Positions 10,129-19,071 of a DNA stretch of 37,202 nt are shown piece after piece. Source of the DNA: an uncultured beta proteobacterium. Lineage in GTDB: Bacteria; Pseudomonadota; Gammaproteobacteria; Burkholderiales; Burkholderiaceae. The notes below the pieces were generated by a model. That model saw nothing but the letters and a program-made list of their open reading frames with translations, ran no database searches and was not told where the DNA came from. The DNA lies in NCBI GenBank assembly GCA_903858445.1, contig CAIOIX010000245.1:1-37202 (forward strand), written 5' to 3'. A program made the translations under genes and the position numbers. Positions within the stretch are counted from its first letter, which is position 1. Every line of letters begins with the position of its first letter.

Positions 10129-10725
10129 TTATTTTTTCTGGATAAGGTTACGTGCAGCCAACCCCAGGAACAATAATGACCAGCCCTGCAATAACAACTC
10201 GATCGCAATCAATAGACCTGGCAACCATAAGCTCGATGCTGGGTAACCATTCATGATCAACACGCCCATCAAGATGGAAATAGCCGATGACAACACTAGC
10301 CAGAACCATTCACGGAAATGACGATGTTGGAATGCAGAAACGAGGCGCAAAAAACCTGTAACAAAGAAGATGGCGGCAAGCCATAAGGTAATCCCTTCTA
10401 ATGCAGGAATGGGGAATACCCAAGCAAAGAGACCTGTAGCAATATATAAAACTGCCAACACTATTTGAATACCAACACTCTTCCATCCATGGGATTTGAT
10501 GGCATGCGAAAACTGCAATGCGCCACCAATGATCAAGAATGCGCCCAGCACATTAATGGTCACAAAGGAAAACATGACCTGTCCAGCCACACCAATCATG
10601 CCCAAGATAATGAATAAAATACCTAAGCCAATCAGAGCGCTTGGCGCTTTAGCCGCTGCGCCTAAAACGGCTGCACGGATTTCTTGAAGCTGAGCTACGG
10701 ATAATTGTGAATTATTCTCTGACAT
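10129..10725 (-). CDS. HdeD/DUF308 family membrane protein
   Basis: 198 aa, paired hydrophobic helices, LGAFLIIGGALQFSHAIKSH...LYIATGLFAWVFP. Confidence 0.8.
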   Translation of the reverse strand: MSENNSQLSVAQLQEIRAAVLGAAAKAPSALIGLGILFIILGMIGVAGQVMFSFVTINVLGAFLIIGGALQFSHAIKSHGWKSVGIQIVLAVLYIATGLFAWVFPIPALEGITLWLAAIFFVTGFLRLVSAFQHRHFREWFWLVLSSAISILMGVLIMNGYPASSLWLPGLLIAIELLLQGWSLLFLGLAARNLIQKK

Positions 10726-10734
10726 ATGGACCCC

Positions 10735-11559
10735 TTATAAAGTGTTGTCTACTGTATCAATAAATGCCCGCACAGTACGATTAAATGCTTCTGGCTGCTC
10801 AATATTAGATAAATGAGCTGCATCTTCCAGAATAACCAACTTTGATCCATCAATCATGCGGTTGAGCACAATAGCTTGATCAACCGTACAGGCTGGATCC
10901 TGGCGACCAGTCAGGATAAGGGTTGGGGCTTTGATTTTTAATAACATCGTGGTCTGAGCCATATCGCGCACCGCACTAGCGCAGCCAATATAACCCTCCA
11001 CCCCTGTACCTAAGATCATTTGGCGTACTTTTTCAATATCTTGGGGTGCACGCTCAATAAAAGGGGCTGTAAACCAACGTTGAATCGTACCCCCTACCAA
11101 ACCAGGGATACCCTCTTTGCGAGCAATTTCAAAACGCTCTTCCCATAAATTACGTGGCGGCATTTCACTAGCGGTATCGCATAAAGAGAGTGAGTAAACA
11201 CGCTCTGGGTAACGTGCGCCCAATTGCTGGCCAATCATGCCGCCCATCGATAAGCCAATGAAGTGCACCTTATCAATCTTCAGAGCATCTAACAGTGCCA
11301 CTGCATCATCTGCCAATTGGGGAATGCTGTAAGGAGCAGGAGTGGTTTGTGATTGACCATGTCCACGCTTGTCATAACGCAAAATACGATAACGATCAGC
11401 TAAAGCGGGCACATTCCAATCCCACATACTGGTATCAGACATCAAGCTATTCGCAATCAAAATGACATGGCCGTCTTCAGGGCCGTCAAAGCGATAGGCA
11501 ACATCGATGCCATTTACCTTGATGATTTGCTTGGCTTGTTCGTTACTTGTCTGGTTCAT
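10735..11559 (-). CDS. Alpha/beta hydrolase, 3-oxoadipate enol-lactonase (PcaD)-like
   Basis: YDKRGHGQSQ, GLSMGGMIGQ nucleophile elbow, C-terminal DAAHLSNIEQPEAFN. Confidence 0.8.
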   Translation of the reverse strand: MNQTSNEQAKQIIKVNGIDVAYRFDGPEDGHVILIANSLMSDTSMWDWNVPALADRYRILRYDKRGHGQSQTTPAPYSIPQLADDAVALLDALKIDKVHFIGLSMGGMIGQQLGARYPERVYSLSLCDTASEMPPRNLWEERFEIARKEGIPGLVGGTIQRWFTAPFIERAPQDIEKVRQMILGTGVEGYIGCASAVRDMAQTTMLLKIKAPTLILTGRQDPACTVDQAIVLNRMIDGSKLVILEDAAHLSNIEQPEAFNRTVRAFIDTVDNTL

Positions 11560-11723
11560 TTGTCTCTACTTTCTATTTTTCTATGCTGATCAGTCTCTTT
11601 TGACTTGTTGCGCTTTTTCTTTTTTGCTTTTATTTGCCACATTAGGTGTTTGTCATATTTATGCAATCCCCATGGGCATGTTAGATTATCCAACGAAACT
11701 ATAAAAAATAAGAAGGAGACAGT

Positions 11724-12707
11724 ATGCATAAGCAAAAGAATGCCCCTCGCCTATTCTTGGCCTTGATAGCCATAAGCCTATCGATGCTGACAGGTCTAGC
11801 GAGCGCCCAAAGTTACCCCAACCACACCGTCAGAATGATAGTGCCCCTGACAACAGGCTCTGGGGCTGACATTGCTGGTCGTGTACTGGCAAAGAGTCTT
11901 ACGGATACCTGGAAGCAACCCGTCATTATTGAAAATCGCCCTGGTGCTGGGGGTCTGATTGGCACAGGCGTAGTCGTCAACGCAGAGCCTGATGGCTACA
12001 CCCTACTCGTGCAATCAGCTTCCTATGCAGCCAACCCTGCTATTTACAAAAAGCTTCCCTACGACCCCCTCAAGAGTTTGATTGATGTCGCCATCTTGGG
12101 TCAAACCCCTTATGTGATGATCACTGCCGCTGATGGCCCTTATCAAACCATTCGCGACCTCATCATTGCCGCCAAATCTAAGCCTGAAGAAATCCCCTTT
12201 GCCTCCGCTGGCGTAGGTAGCTCAGCACATTTAGCAGCTGAGTACTTCAACAACATGATGGGCATCAAATTAGTCCATGTTCCATACAAAGGATCTCCAG
12301 AAGCCATTCAAGACACCATGTCTGGGCGCACAGCGTTTTACATGGCGCCCCTTGATACCGCCATTGGCCAGCTCAAAGGTGGGAAAGTACGCGCACTTGG
12401 TGTCACTGGCAAAACGCGTAATGCCGCAGTTCCTGATATCCCGACTATTGCTGAGCAAGGCTATCCTAACTTTGATATCTCCTTATGGTTTGGCATGTGG
12501 GCTCCTGCAGGCACTCCCGCAGCCATCGTCAATAAAATTAATAAAGACCTAACTCAAGCCATGCAAGATCCCGAAGTCAAAAATGCATACGAGACTAAAG
12601 GTATTAAAGCAACTCCAATGAGCCCACAAGAGTTCGGCAAGTTTGTTCGCGCAGAAATGGCTAAGTATCAGAAAATCGCCAAAGAAGCCAACATCGAACC
12701 ACAATAA
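11724..12707 (+). CDS. Tripartite tricarboxylate transporter (Bug/TctC) substrate-binding protein
   Basis: SYPNHTVRMIVPLTTGSGADIAGRVLA...VIIENRPGAGGLIGTGVV; RBS aaggag upstream. Confidence 0.92.
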   Translation: MHKQKNAPRLFLALIAISLSMLTGLASAQSYPNHTVRMIVPLTTGSGADIAGRVLAKSLTDTWKQPVIIENRPGAGGLIGTGVVVNAEPDGYTLLVQSASYAANPAIYKKLPYDPLKSLIDVAILGQTPYVMITAADGPYQTIRDLIIAAKSKPEEIPFASAGVGSSAHLAAEYFNNMMGIKLVHVPYKGSPEAIQDTMSGRTAFYMAPLDTAIGQLKGGKVRALGVTGKTRNAAVPDIPTIAEQGYPNFDISLWFGMWAPAGTPAAIVNKINKDLTQAMQDPEVKNAYETKGIKATPMSPQEFGKFVRAEMAKYQKIAKEANIEPQ

Positions 12708-12722
12708 ATTGACGTTAGCTAA

Positions 12723-13643
12723 ATGCCAGAATTAAGCACTCATTCCTTCGCACCACTCTGCCAAGCTCCAGACCCAGAAATACGCTCACCTAAGATCGTA
12801 TTTCCGGCTGGGGCGGTAGATTGCCATGCACACGTTTGTGGACCCGCTAAATTTTTTCCTTATGCGGATGAACGCATCTATACACCGCCTGATGCCACGC
12901 TGGCGCAATACAACTCAACTCTAGCAATGCTGGGAATCGATCGTGCTGTTCTGGTCCAGCCCAGCGTATATGGAACCGACAATCGAGCCTTGCTTGCCGC
13001 GCTGAAATCGAATCCAGAAAAATTTCGTGGAGTTGCAGTGATTGATGGCGATCCAAGCAAGATCAATAATCTTGAATTAGAGCAACTCCATGAAGCAGGA
13101 GTGCGGGGGCTACGCTGCAATATTGTGGATGTGGCCGATAAATCCGCTGGTCTGCCCATTGAAGAACTGACTGCATTGGCGCAGCGTATTGCACCCTTTG
13201 GCTGGCATCTAGAGCTACTCATGCATGTTAATGAGTATCCTGAATTGGATAAAACTTTTGCGAACTTTCCGGTAGATCTTGTGTTTGGGCACTTTGGTTA
13301 TTCACACGCAAGATATGGTGTGACTGATAAAGGGTTTCAGGGTCTACTCAATCTCATGAAAGATCAAAAAGCATGGGTAAAGATGACGGGGCCTTACCGT
13401 ATTTGCGATGGCGATCTACCTTATGCTGAAATGCGCCCCTTTAATGATGCCGTCATTGAGGCCAACCCCAAGCAGCTCATCTGGGGAAGTGATTGGCCAC
13501 ATGTCATGGTAAAAAAACAAATGCCCCATGATGCAGACCTCTGTGAGCTTCTAGGCTCATGGGTTTTGGATGAATCTCTCAGAAAATCCATTTTGGTAGA
13601 TAACCCCTGTATGCTTTATGACTTTCCTGCCTTGAGTAAGTAA
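12723..13643 (+). CDS. Amidohydrolase-2 family, 2-pyrone-4,6-dicarboxylate hydrolase (LigI)-like
   Basis: AVDCHAHVCGPAKFFPYADERIYTPPDA...LIWGSDWPHVM. Confidence 0.85.
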   Translation: MPELSTHSFAPLCQAPDPEIRSPKIVFPAGAVDCHAHVCGPAKFFPYADERIYTPPDATLAQYNSTLAMLGIDRAVLVQPSVYGTDNRALLAALKSNPEKFRGVAVIDGDPSKINNLELEQLHEAGVRGLRCNIVDVADKSAGLPIEELTALAQRIAPFGWHLELLMHVNEYPELDKTFANFPVDLVFGHFGYSHARYGVTDKGFQGLLNLMKDQKAWVKMTGPYRICDGDLPYAEMRPFNDAVIEANPKQLIWGSDWPHVMVKKQMPHDADLCELLGSWVLDESLRKSILVDNPCMLYDFPALSK

Positions 13644-13702
13644 ATGCGCTAGTCGTGCAAGGCAATTGCAACGAGATTGATGAACAAAGGATTGCAAATC
13701 AG

Positions 13703-13927
13703 ATGAGTACCTCACTTACCATTATCTTTGGCATTATTGCCATCCTTTTGCCCCTGATAGTAGGCCGCCTAGTGTGGAAGCGCTTTGATCGCTACTTCGG
13801 CAAAAACGATGAAGCCTATATGGATACACTTGGCTACTTCCTCAAGAAACTTGGATTCACTGCCTTGATTGCCTTTGTTGTTTTATGGATTGGCATGAGC
13901 CTAGTCTTTAATGGCAATATTTCTTAA
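13703..13927 (+). CDS. Small membrane protein of unknown function (about 74 aa)
   Basis: MSTSLTIIFGIIAILLPLIVGRLVW..., two hydrophobic stretches; start refined from the track. Confidence 0.6.
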   Translation: MSTSLTIIFGIIAILLPLIVGRLVWKRFDRYFGKNDEAYMDTLGYFLKKLGFTALIAFVVLWIGMSLVFNGNIS

Positions 13928-13945
13928 ATCGAGAAACCACAGGGC

Positions 13946-14317
13946 ATGAACGAGCAACTCAAAACTATTCTGAGCAAAGCGAAGCTCAATTTTGCAGTGC
14001 TCACTGCTATTGTGCTGATGGCTATTTTGGGGAAGATCACCAACCCCGAGCTAACAAATCAAATTTTTGAGACTGCCGACAAACTGGTTTCAGATCTCAT
14101 TTTGATTTTTGTAGCCATCACCCTAGGAGCCTTTTTTCCTCAATTTAAGTTAGTTGTCCTAGGATCAATTGGCGCATTCATTGCAGCTGCAATTGCCATT
14201 CAACTGGGCATCTTCACTTATCTCACTACTGACTATCTTTTCTCAGTCTTGATTGTGGTGCTGGGGTTTGCATCCATTGCTAACCTCTACAGACACTATC
14301 GAGAATTTGGTCTCTAA
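13946..14317 (+). CDS. Hypothetical membrane protein (123 aa)
   Basis: Three hydrophobic stretches; close downstream of the previous gene. Confidence 0.6.
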   Translation: MNEQLKTILSKAKLNFAVLTAIVLMAILGKITNPELTNQIFETADKLVSDLILIFVAITLGAFFPQFKLVVLGSIGAFIAAAIAIQLGIFTYLTTDYLFSVLIVVLGFASIANLYRHYREFGL

Positions 14318-14327
14318 GAACGTTATG

Positions 14328-14337
14328 AAAAAGCCCC
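14328..14337. terminator. Left arm of a rho-independent terminator split by the IS (right arm 15795..15804)
   Basis: AAAAAGCCCC here is the exact reverse complement of GGGGCTTTTT at 15795..15804; it lies 10 nt after the stop of the 13946..14317 ORF. Confidence 0.8.
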
Positions 14338-14345
14338 GATTGAAT

Positions 14346-14369
14346 GAACTGACCCACAAAAGTTGGACA
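14346..14369 (+). repeat. IS left terminal inverted repeat
   Basis: Exact reverse complement of 15765..15788. Confidence 0.93.
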
Positions 14370-14397
14370 CCCAATCCAACTAACAGGGGTCAGATTC

Positions 14398-14931
14398 ATG
14401 AGCAAACACAGTCCGCAGTTCAAGCTAGAAGTAGTTAATGATTATTTAAGCTTTGGCAGCTATTTAAGGGTCGCCAAGCTATATGGTGTCCACACCACTG
14501 ATGTTCGTAAATGGGTAATGGCTTATCGGCTACATGGGTCATCAAGCCTTTATCAGCGTAGCTATCAACAGTATGCCCCTGCATTTAAAGTGGAGGTTCT
14601 TGAGTACATGCGTACTCATGGTCTCTCGCCACGCTTAGCAGCTGGTCACTTCAATATTGCCTCTCCCAGCACCATCTTGGTTTGGCGGCGCCTCTACAAT
14701 GAAGGTGGCATTACAGCCTTCCAATCAAAACCTGAGGGACGACCGCCCATGTCAAAGCGAAGTGAGATCCAAGCACTCCTAGCCAAACCTTCAGAGCAGC
14801 TCACGCATGAAGAGCTATTGCGCAAGTCGTACTACTTAGAGGTGGAGAACGCTTATCTAAAAAAGCTCGAAGCCTTAGCGCAGCAGAAGTACTTGGCAAG
14901 CAAGAGCAAGTCCAAGCAATTACTGAGCTAA
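14398..14931 (+). CDS. IS3-family transposase OrfA (helix-turn-helix)
   Basis: FKLEVVNDYLSFGSYLRVAKLYGVHTTDVRKWVMAYRLHG, duplicated HTH. Confidence 0.9.
   Translation: MSKHSPQFKLEVVNDYLSFGSYLRVAKLYGVHTTDVRKWVMAYRLHGSSSLYQRSYQQYAPAFKVEVLEYMRTHGLSPRLAAGHFNIASPSTILVWRRLYNEGGITAFQSKPEGRPPMSKRSEIQALLAKPSEQLTHEELLRKSYYLEVENAYLKKLEALAQQKYLASKSKSKQLLS
14859..14865 (+). other. Probable programmed -1 frameshift site A_AAA_AAG joining OrfA to OrfB
   Basis: Slippery heptamer in the correct orfA phase (CTA AAA AAG); -1 frame open through to the orfB start (KKARSLSAAEVLGKQEQVQAITELRQQYPLQTILGVANMPRSVYYYQ). Confidence 0.8.
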
Positions 14932-14972
14932 GGCAGCAATACCCCTTACAAACCATTCTAGGCGTTGCCAAT

Positions 14973-15758
14973 ATGCCTAGAAGTGTCTATTACTACCAAC
15001 TAAGCGTCAGAGGTAAGGCCGATACCTATCTAGATGTCAAGACTCGGATTGGCGTGATCTACCATCGCCACAAGGGTCGTTATGGCTATCGGCGGGTGCA
15101 AACAGAGCTCGGGCACGAGAAGTGCCATCTAAACCCTAAGACCGTCCAAAAGTTAATGAGTAAGCTCGGTCTTAAGTCAACCGTTCGCCCTAAGCGTTAT
15201 CAATCCTACAGGGGGCCTGAAGGCAAGGCGACGCCCAATTTACTGGAACGTAAGTTCAGTGCAGCTAAGCCCAATCAAAAGTGGGTGACCGATGTCACCG
15301 AGTTCAATATCTTAGGTCAAAAGGTGTATCTCTCACCCGTATTAGATCTGTACAACCAAGAGATCATCTCCTATGAGATCGCCGATCGCCCCCAAATGAG
15401 TATGGTGATGCAAATGCTTCAAAAGGCTTTTAAGAAACTCAAACCACAAGACAATCCCATGCTGCACTCAGATCAAGGTTGGCATTATCGAATCGCCCCA
15501 TACCAGATGGCTCTCAAGCAAAAAGGCATTACTCAAAGCATGTCTAGAAAAGGAAACTGCTTAGATAACGCGGTGATGGAGAACTGGTTTGGGATTATGA
15601 AAACCGAGTTCTTCTACCAAAAGAAGTTTGACGATGTTCAATCATTTAAAACAGAGCTTAAGGAATATATCAACTACTACAATCATGATCGAATCAAACA
15701 AAAACTAAAGGGATTGAGCCCGGTGCAATACCGAACTCAATCCCTTCTGGTAACCTAA
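14973..15758 (+). CDS. IS3-family transposase OrfB (DDE integrase, rve domain)
   Basis: WVTDVTEF, HSDQGWHY, NCLDNAVMENWFG catalytic DDE motifs intact. Confidence 0.93.
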   Translation: MPRSVYYYQLSVRGKADTYLDVKTRIGVIYHRHKGRYGYRRVQTELGHEKCHLNPKTVQKLMSKLGLKSTVRPKRYQSYRGPEGKATPNLLERKFSAAKPNQKWVTDVTEFNILGQKVYLSPVLDLYNQEIISYEIADRPQMSMVMQMLQKAFKKLKPQDNPMLHSDQGWHYRIAPYQMALKQKGITQSMSRKGNCLDNAVMENWFGIMKTEFFYQKKFDDVQSFKTELKEYINYYNHDRIKQKLKGLSPVQYRTQSLLVT

Positions 15759-15764
15759 TCAAAC

Positions 15765-15788
15765 TGTCCAACTTTTGTGGGTCAGTTC
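15765..15788 (-). repeat. IS right terminal inverted repeat
   Basis: Exact reverse complement of 14346..14369. Confidence 0.93.
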
Positions 15789-15858
15789 AATCGTGGGGCT
15801 TTTTACTTCTGGATCTTTGTAGCGCGTCTTTATCCACATACACAAAGGAGCATCGCTG

Positions 15859-17697
15859 TTGCAATCGAGTCACCAAGTCCTTCATGATGTGTTTGGCTTT
15901 GATCAATTCCGAGGTGCTCAAGAGTCGATTGTTCAGCATGTGGTCGATGGTGGAGATGCGCTGGTGTTAATGCCTACAGGGGCTGGCAAGTCTCTGTGCT
16001 ATCAAATTCCTGCGCTTGTGCGTCGCGGTGTCGGGGTGGTAGTTTCCCCCTTAATCGCATTAATGCAGGATCAGGTTGATGCCTTAACCCAGCTTGGCGT
16101 TAAAGCCTCTTTCCTTAATTCCAGTCTTGATGTGGCTAGCTCTCAAAGAGTAACCGCTCAATTGTTGGCTGGAGATCTCGATTTAATTTATGTTGCACCC
16201 GAACGGCTGATGAGCACTAGTTTTCTGTCGATACTCGATAGACTAAATGCGGGCCCTGGGATTGCTCTGTTTGCGATTGATGAGGCGCACTGCGTTTCTC
16301 AATGGGGCCATGATTTCCGCCCAGAATATCGTCAATTAACGGTATTTCATGAGCGCTTTCCCAAAGTGCCTCGTATTGCTTTAACTGCAACCGCTGATGC
16401 TCCCACCCGAGCTGAAATTGTGGACCGTCTCTCGCTAGAGTCGGCAGAGCACTTTGTATCGAGTTTTGATCGTCCCAATATTCGTTATCGAGTGCTACAA
16501 AAGCAAAGTGCGAAACAACAGTTAGAGCATTTTTTAGACGCTGAGCATGCCAATGACTCTGGAATTATTTATTGCCTATCTCGTCGTAGTGTTGAGGAGA
16601 CTGCCCAATGGTTAAAGGATCGTGGCTGGGATGCAATGCCTTATCACGCAGGCTTGAGTGTAGAAACTCGTAGCGCAAATCAAAAGCGCTTCTTGCGTGA
16701 GGAGGGTGTCATCATGGTGGCAACCGTGGCCTTTGGTATGGGTATTGATAAGCCCAATGTTCGCTTTGTGGCTCATCTAGATTTACCAAAAAGCATGGAA
16801 GGCTACTACCAAGAAACTGGTCGAGCAGGGCGCGATGGCTCCCCTGCTAATGCCTGGATGACCTACGGGCTCGGTGATGTGGTGAGCTTGCGTCAAATGG
16901 TTGATTCTGGCGAAGCCTCTGAAGAGCGAAAGCGCGTAGAGCGCCAAAAGCTAAATGCGCTACTAGGCTATTGCGAGTCCACCACATGCCGCCATCAAAC
17001 GATTTTGAGGTACTTTGGAGAGTTGCATCCTGGCAACTGCGGCAACTGCGATAACTGTCTCGAGCCAGTAGCAAGCTGGAACGCGACCAAGGAGGTACAA
17101 AAAGCATTGTCATGTGTCTACCGAACTGGTCAGCGTTTTGGTGTAACCCATTTGATTGATGTGCTTCTGGGCAAGACGACACCGAGAGTGAAACAATATT
17201 TTCATGAGCAAGTAAGTACATTCGCTATAGGTTCGGAGCTGAATCAGGCTCAGTGGAGTAGTGTCTACCGTCAATTAGTGGCAGGCGGCTATTTGGAGGC
17301 CGATATTGCATTGCATGGGGGCTTAAAGTTGGTTGACGGCATTGCACTTCCTGTGCTTCGGGGTGAAAAAGAGGTCTGGCTACGCAAAGAAAATAGCTAC
17401 TCCAAGAGCAAGGTCTCTCAATCGGGAGTTAGTAAGAGATCCACCCATCCCTTTAGCAATATTGCAGATGAAACTCTCTGGGAAGCACTCAAGGGCAAGC
17501 GTACCGAGCTGGCACGAGAACAAGGTGTGCCACCTTATGTAATTTTTCATGACAGTACTTTGCAGGAAATGGTCAAAAGTGCACCAACTAGTCTGGAACA
17601 ATTTAGTCGTATCGTGGGAGTGGGGCAGGCCAAGTTAGAGCGCTACGGAGAGCGCTTCATTGAAGTAATTTTGGCAAATACAGAAGTTCAAGGCTGA
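15859..17697 (+). CDS. recQ: ATP-dependent DNA helicase RecQ
   Basis: Helicase motifs ([33 protein letters not shown]), C-terminal zinc and HRDC regions; TTG start with AAAGGAG upstream. Confidence 0.95.
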   Translation: MQSSHQVLHDVFGFDQFRGAQESIVQHVVDGGDALVLMPTGAGKSLCYQIPALVRRGVGVVVSPLIALMQDQVDALTQLGVKASFLNSSLDVASSQRVTAQLLAGDLDLIYVAPERLMSTSFLSILDRLNAGPGIALFAIDEAHCVSQWGHDFRPEYRQLTVFHERFPKVPRIALTATADAPTRAEIVDRLSLESAEHFVSSFDRPNIRYRVLQKQSAKQQLEHFLDAEHANDSGIIYCLSRRSVEETAQWLKDRGWDAMPYHAGLSVETRSANQKRFLREEGVIMVATVAFGMGIDKPNVRFVAHLDLPKSMEGYYQETGRAGRDGSPANAWMTYGLGDVVSLRQMVDSGEASEERKRVERQKLNALLGYCESTTCRHQTILRYFGELHPGNCGNCDNCLEPVASWNATKEVQKALSCVYRTGQRFGVTHLIDVLLGKTTPRVKQYFHEQVSTFAIGSELNQAQWSSVYRQLVAGGYLEADIALHGGLKLVDGIALPVLRGEKEVWLRKENSYSKSKVSQSGVSKRSTHPFSNIADETLWEALKGKRTELAREQGVPPYVIFHDSTLQEMVKSAPTSLEQFSRIVGVGQAKLERYGERFIEVILANTEVQG

Positions 17698-17907
17698 TGT
17701 AAACGCAGATACCCCCTTCTTTTTTAGGAGCCGCATGATTGCTAGGTTCATTGGCTGGGATGATTCCACTTGCGAAAGAAGGCTTGCGAGTGACATTAAC
17801 TACTGGTTTGTCTTCTTGATTGGTGCTTAATTTTTAGCTCGGCAATTCCCCTGTTAATTTGAGGGCCTTCCTAGGGGGCGAAAATGAATCTAGTGAGTCG
17901 CATAGCT

Positions 17908-18501
17908 TTAGAAAATGGAGCTATACGAACTAGCATCTGGCCTTTGTTTGTTGGCCTTATGGGTAGAAATGCTGCCAATCGTGATGAAGCATAAAGGCTC
18001 CTCTTTTTCCTGAAGTGAAAATAGAGTTCGCATCTTTTTGCTATAGAGTGCTTTGCCGCTCGAGAGTCCTGACCCGAACCCCAAAGCATTGGCCATGAGT
18101 AAAATATTTTGAATGGCACATCCAGCGGATATAAGTTTCTCTTGTTCGGGAATATTATCTTGAGCGCCATTTAGTTTGGCGGTGGCCAGTAATAGTAGAG
18201 GTCCACGAAATGCTTTTTCCTTGGCTTCTTCAATTTGCATGGACGTTGCAGTAGGATCTCTTTCAATCAGGGCATCAGCAAATAAATTACCCAATAAATG
18301 ACGACCATCTAGACTGACTTCATAAAAGTGCCAAGGTGTTATTTTCCCGTGGTCGGGAGCAGCCCCGGCGGCATTCAATATTTCTAATTTCTGAGAGGGG
18401 TTAGGACCAGGTGCGATAAGTCTTTTGGGCGACACATGTTGGCGACTATGAATGAGCGCATTTGCGAAACCACCAAGTGAGCTTGAGCCATTAGAAACCA
18501 A
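17908..18501 (-). CDS. Nitroreductase family protein
   Basis: [46 protein letters not shown]. Confidence 0.85.
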   Translation of the reverse strand: MVSNGSSSLGGFANALIHSRQHVSPKRLIAPGPNPSQKLEILNAAGAAPDHGKITPWHFYEVSLDGRHLLGNLFADALIERDPTATSMQIEEAKEKAFRGPLLLLATAKLNGAQDNIPEQEKLISAGCAIQNILLMANALGFGSGLSSGKALYSKKMRTLFSLQEKEEPLCFITIGSISTHKANKQRPDASSYSSIF

Positions 18502-18982
18502 AATGACTTAATCCCGGATGATCATCGGGTCTTCTCCCGAGGGGCCAAAAGAATTGGCGATCAGATTCTTTAATGGGTAAGTCATTAATGCTTGCAAAAC
18601 GTCTCATCATGAAGCCATTTTCATTAAACTCCCAATTCTCATTTCCAAAGCTTCGGATCCAGTTCCCTGAATCATCGCGGCACTCATAGGCAAATCGAAC
18701 CGCAATACGGTTATCTGTAAATGCCCAAAGCTCTTTGATCAGGCGGTAATCGAGTTCCTTGGCCCATTTGCGCTTCAGAAAATCTTTTACCTGTTCGCGA
18801 CCCCGGGGAAATTCCGCGCGATTACGCCAAATGGTATCTTCGGTGTACACCAGAGACACCTTTTCTGGATCTCGTGTGTTCCAGGCATCTTCAGCCATCC
18901 GAATCTTTTGAATGGCTGATTCTTTAGTAAATGGGGGTAGTGGCGCTTTTTGTTCCATGGCTGTCTCAGACTTATCTTTCAT
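18491..18982 (-). CDS. Nuclear transport factor 2-like (DUF1348-type) protein
   Basis: [40 protein letters not shown]...; start uncertain (18958 or 18982). Confidence 0.8.
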   Translation of the reverse strand: MKDKSETAMEQKAPLPPFTKESAIQKIRMAEDAWNTRDPEKVSLVYTEDTIWRNRAEFPRGREQVKDFLKRKWAKELDYRLIKELWAFTDNRIAVRFAYECRDDSGNWIRSFGNENWEFNENGFMMRRFASINDLPIKESDRQFFWPLGRRPDDHPGLSHFGF

Positions 18983-19071
18983 CTTTGTAACAATATACAA
19001 AGTTCTGCCTACAATGGCGAAAGAAATGCCAACTTTGGTGCATTTAAATTAATACGTTATTGGAATGACTT

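Larger units (their letters stand above)
14346..15788 (+). mobile_element. IS3 family (IS150-like) insertion sequence, about 1443 bp, apparently intact
   Basis: Perfect terminal inverted repeats (gaactgacccacaaaagttggaca / tgtccaacttttgtgggtcagttc), flanking 3-bp AAT direct repeats (14343..14345 and 15789..15791), orfA and orfB. Confidence 0.92.

Noticed and set aside
14338-14346. IS boundary placed at 14345/15789 with 25-bp inverted repeats
   Set aside because: That boundary gives no matching target duplication; moving it one base inward gives a clean AAT duplication on both sides, so 14346..15788 is preferred
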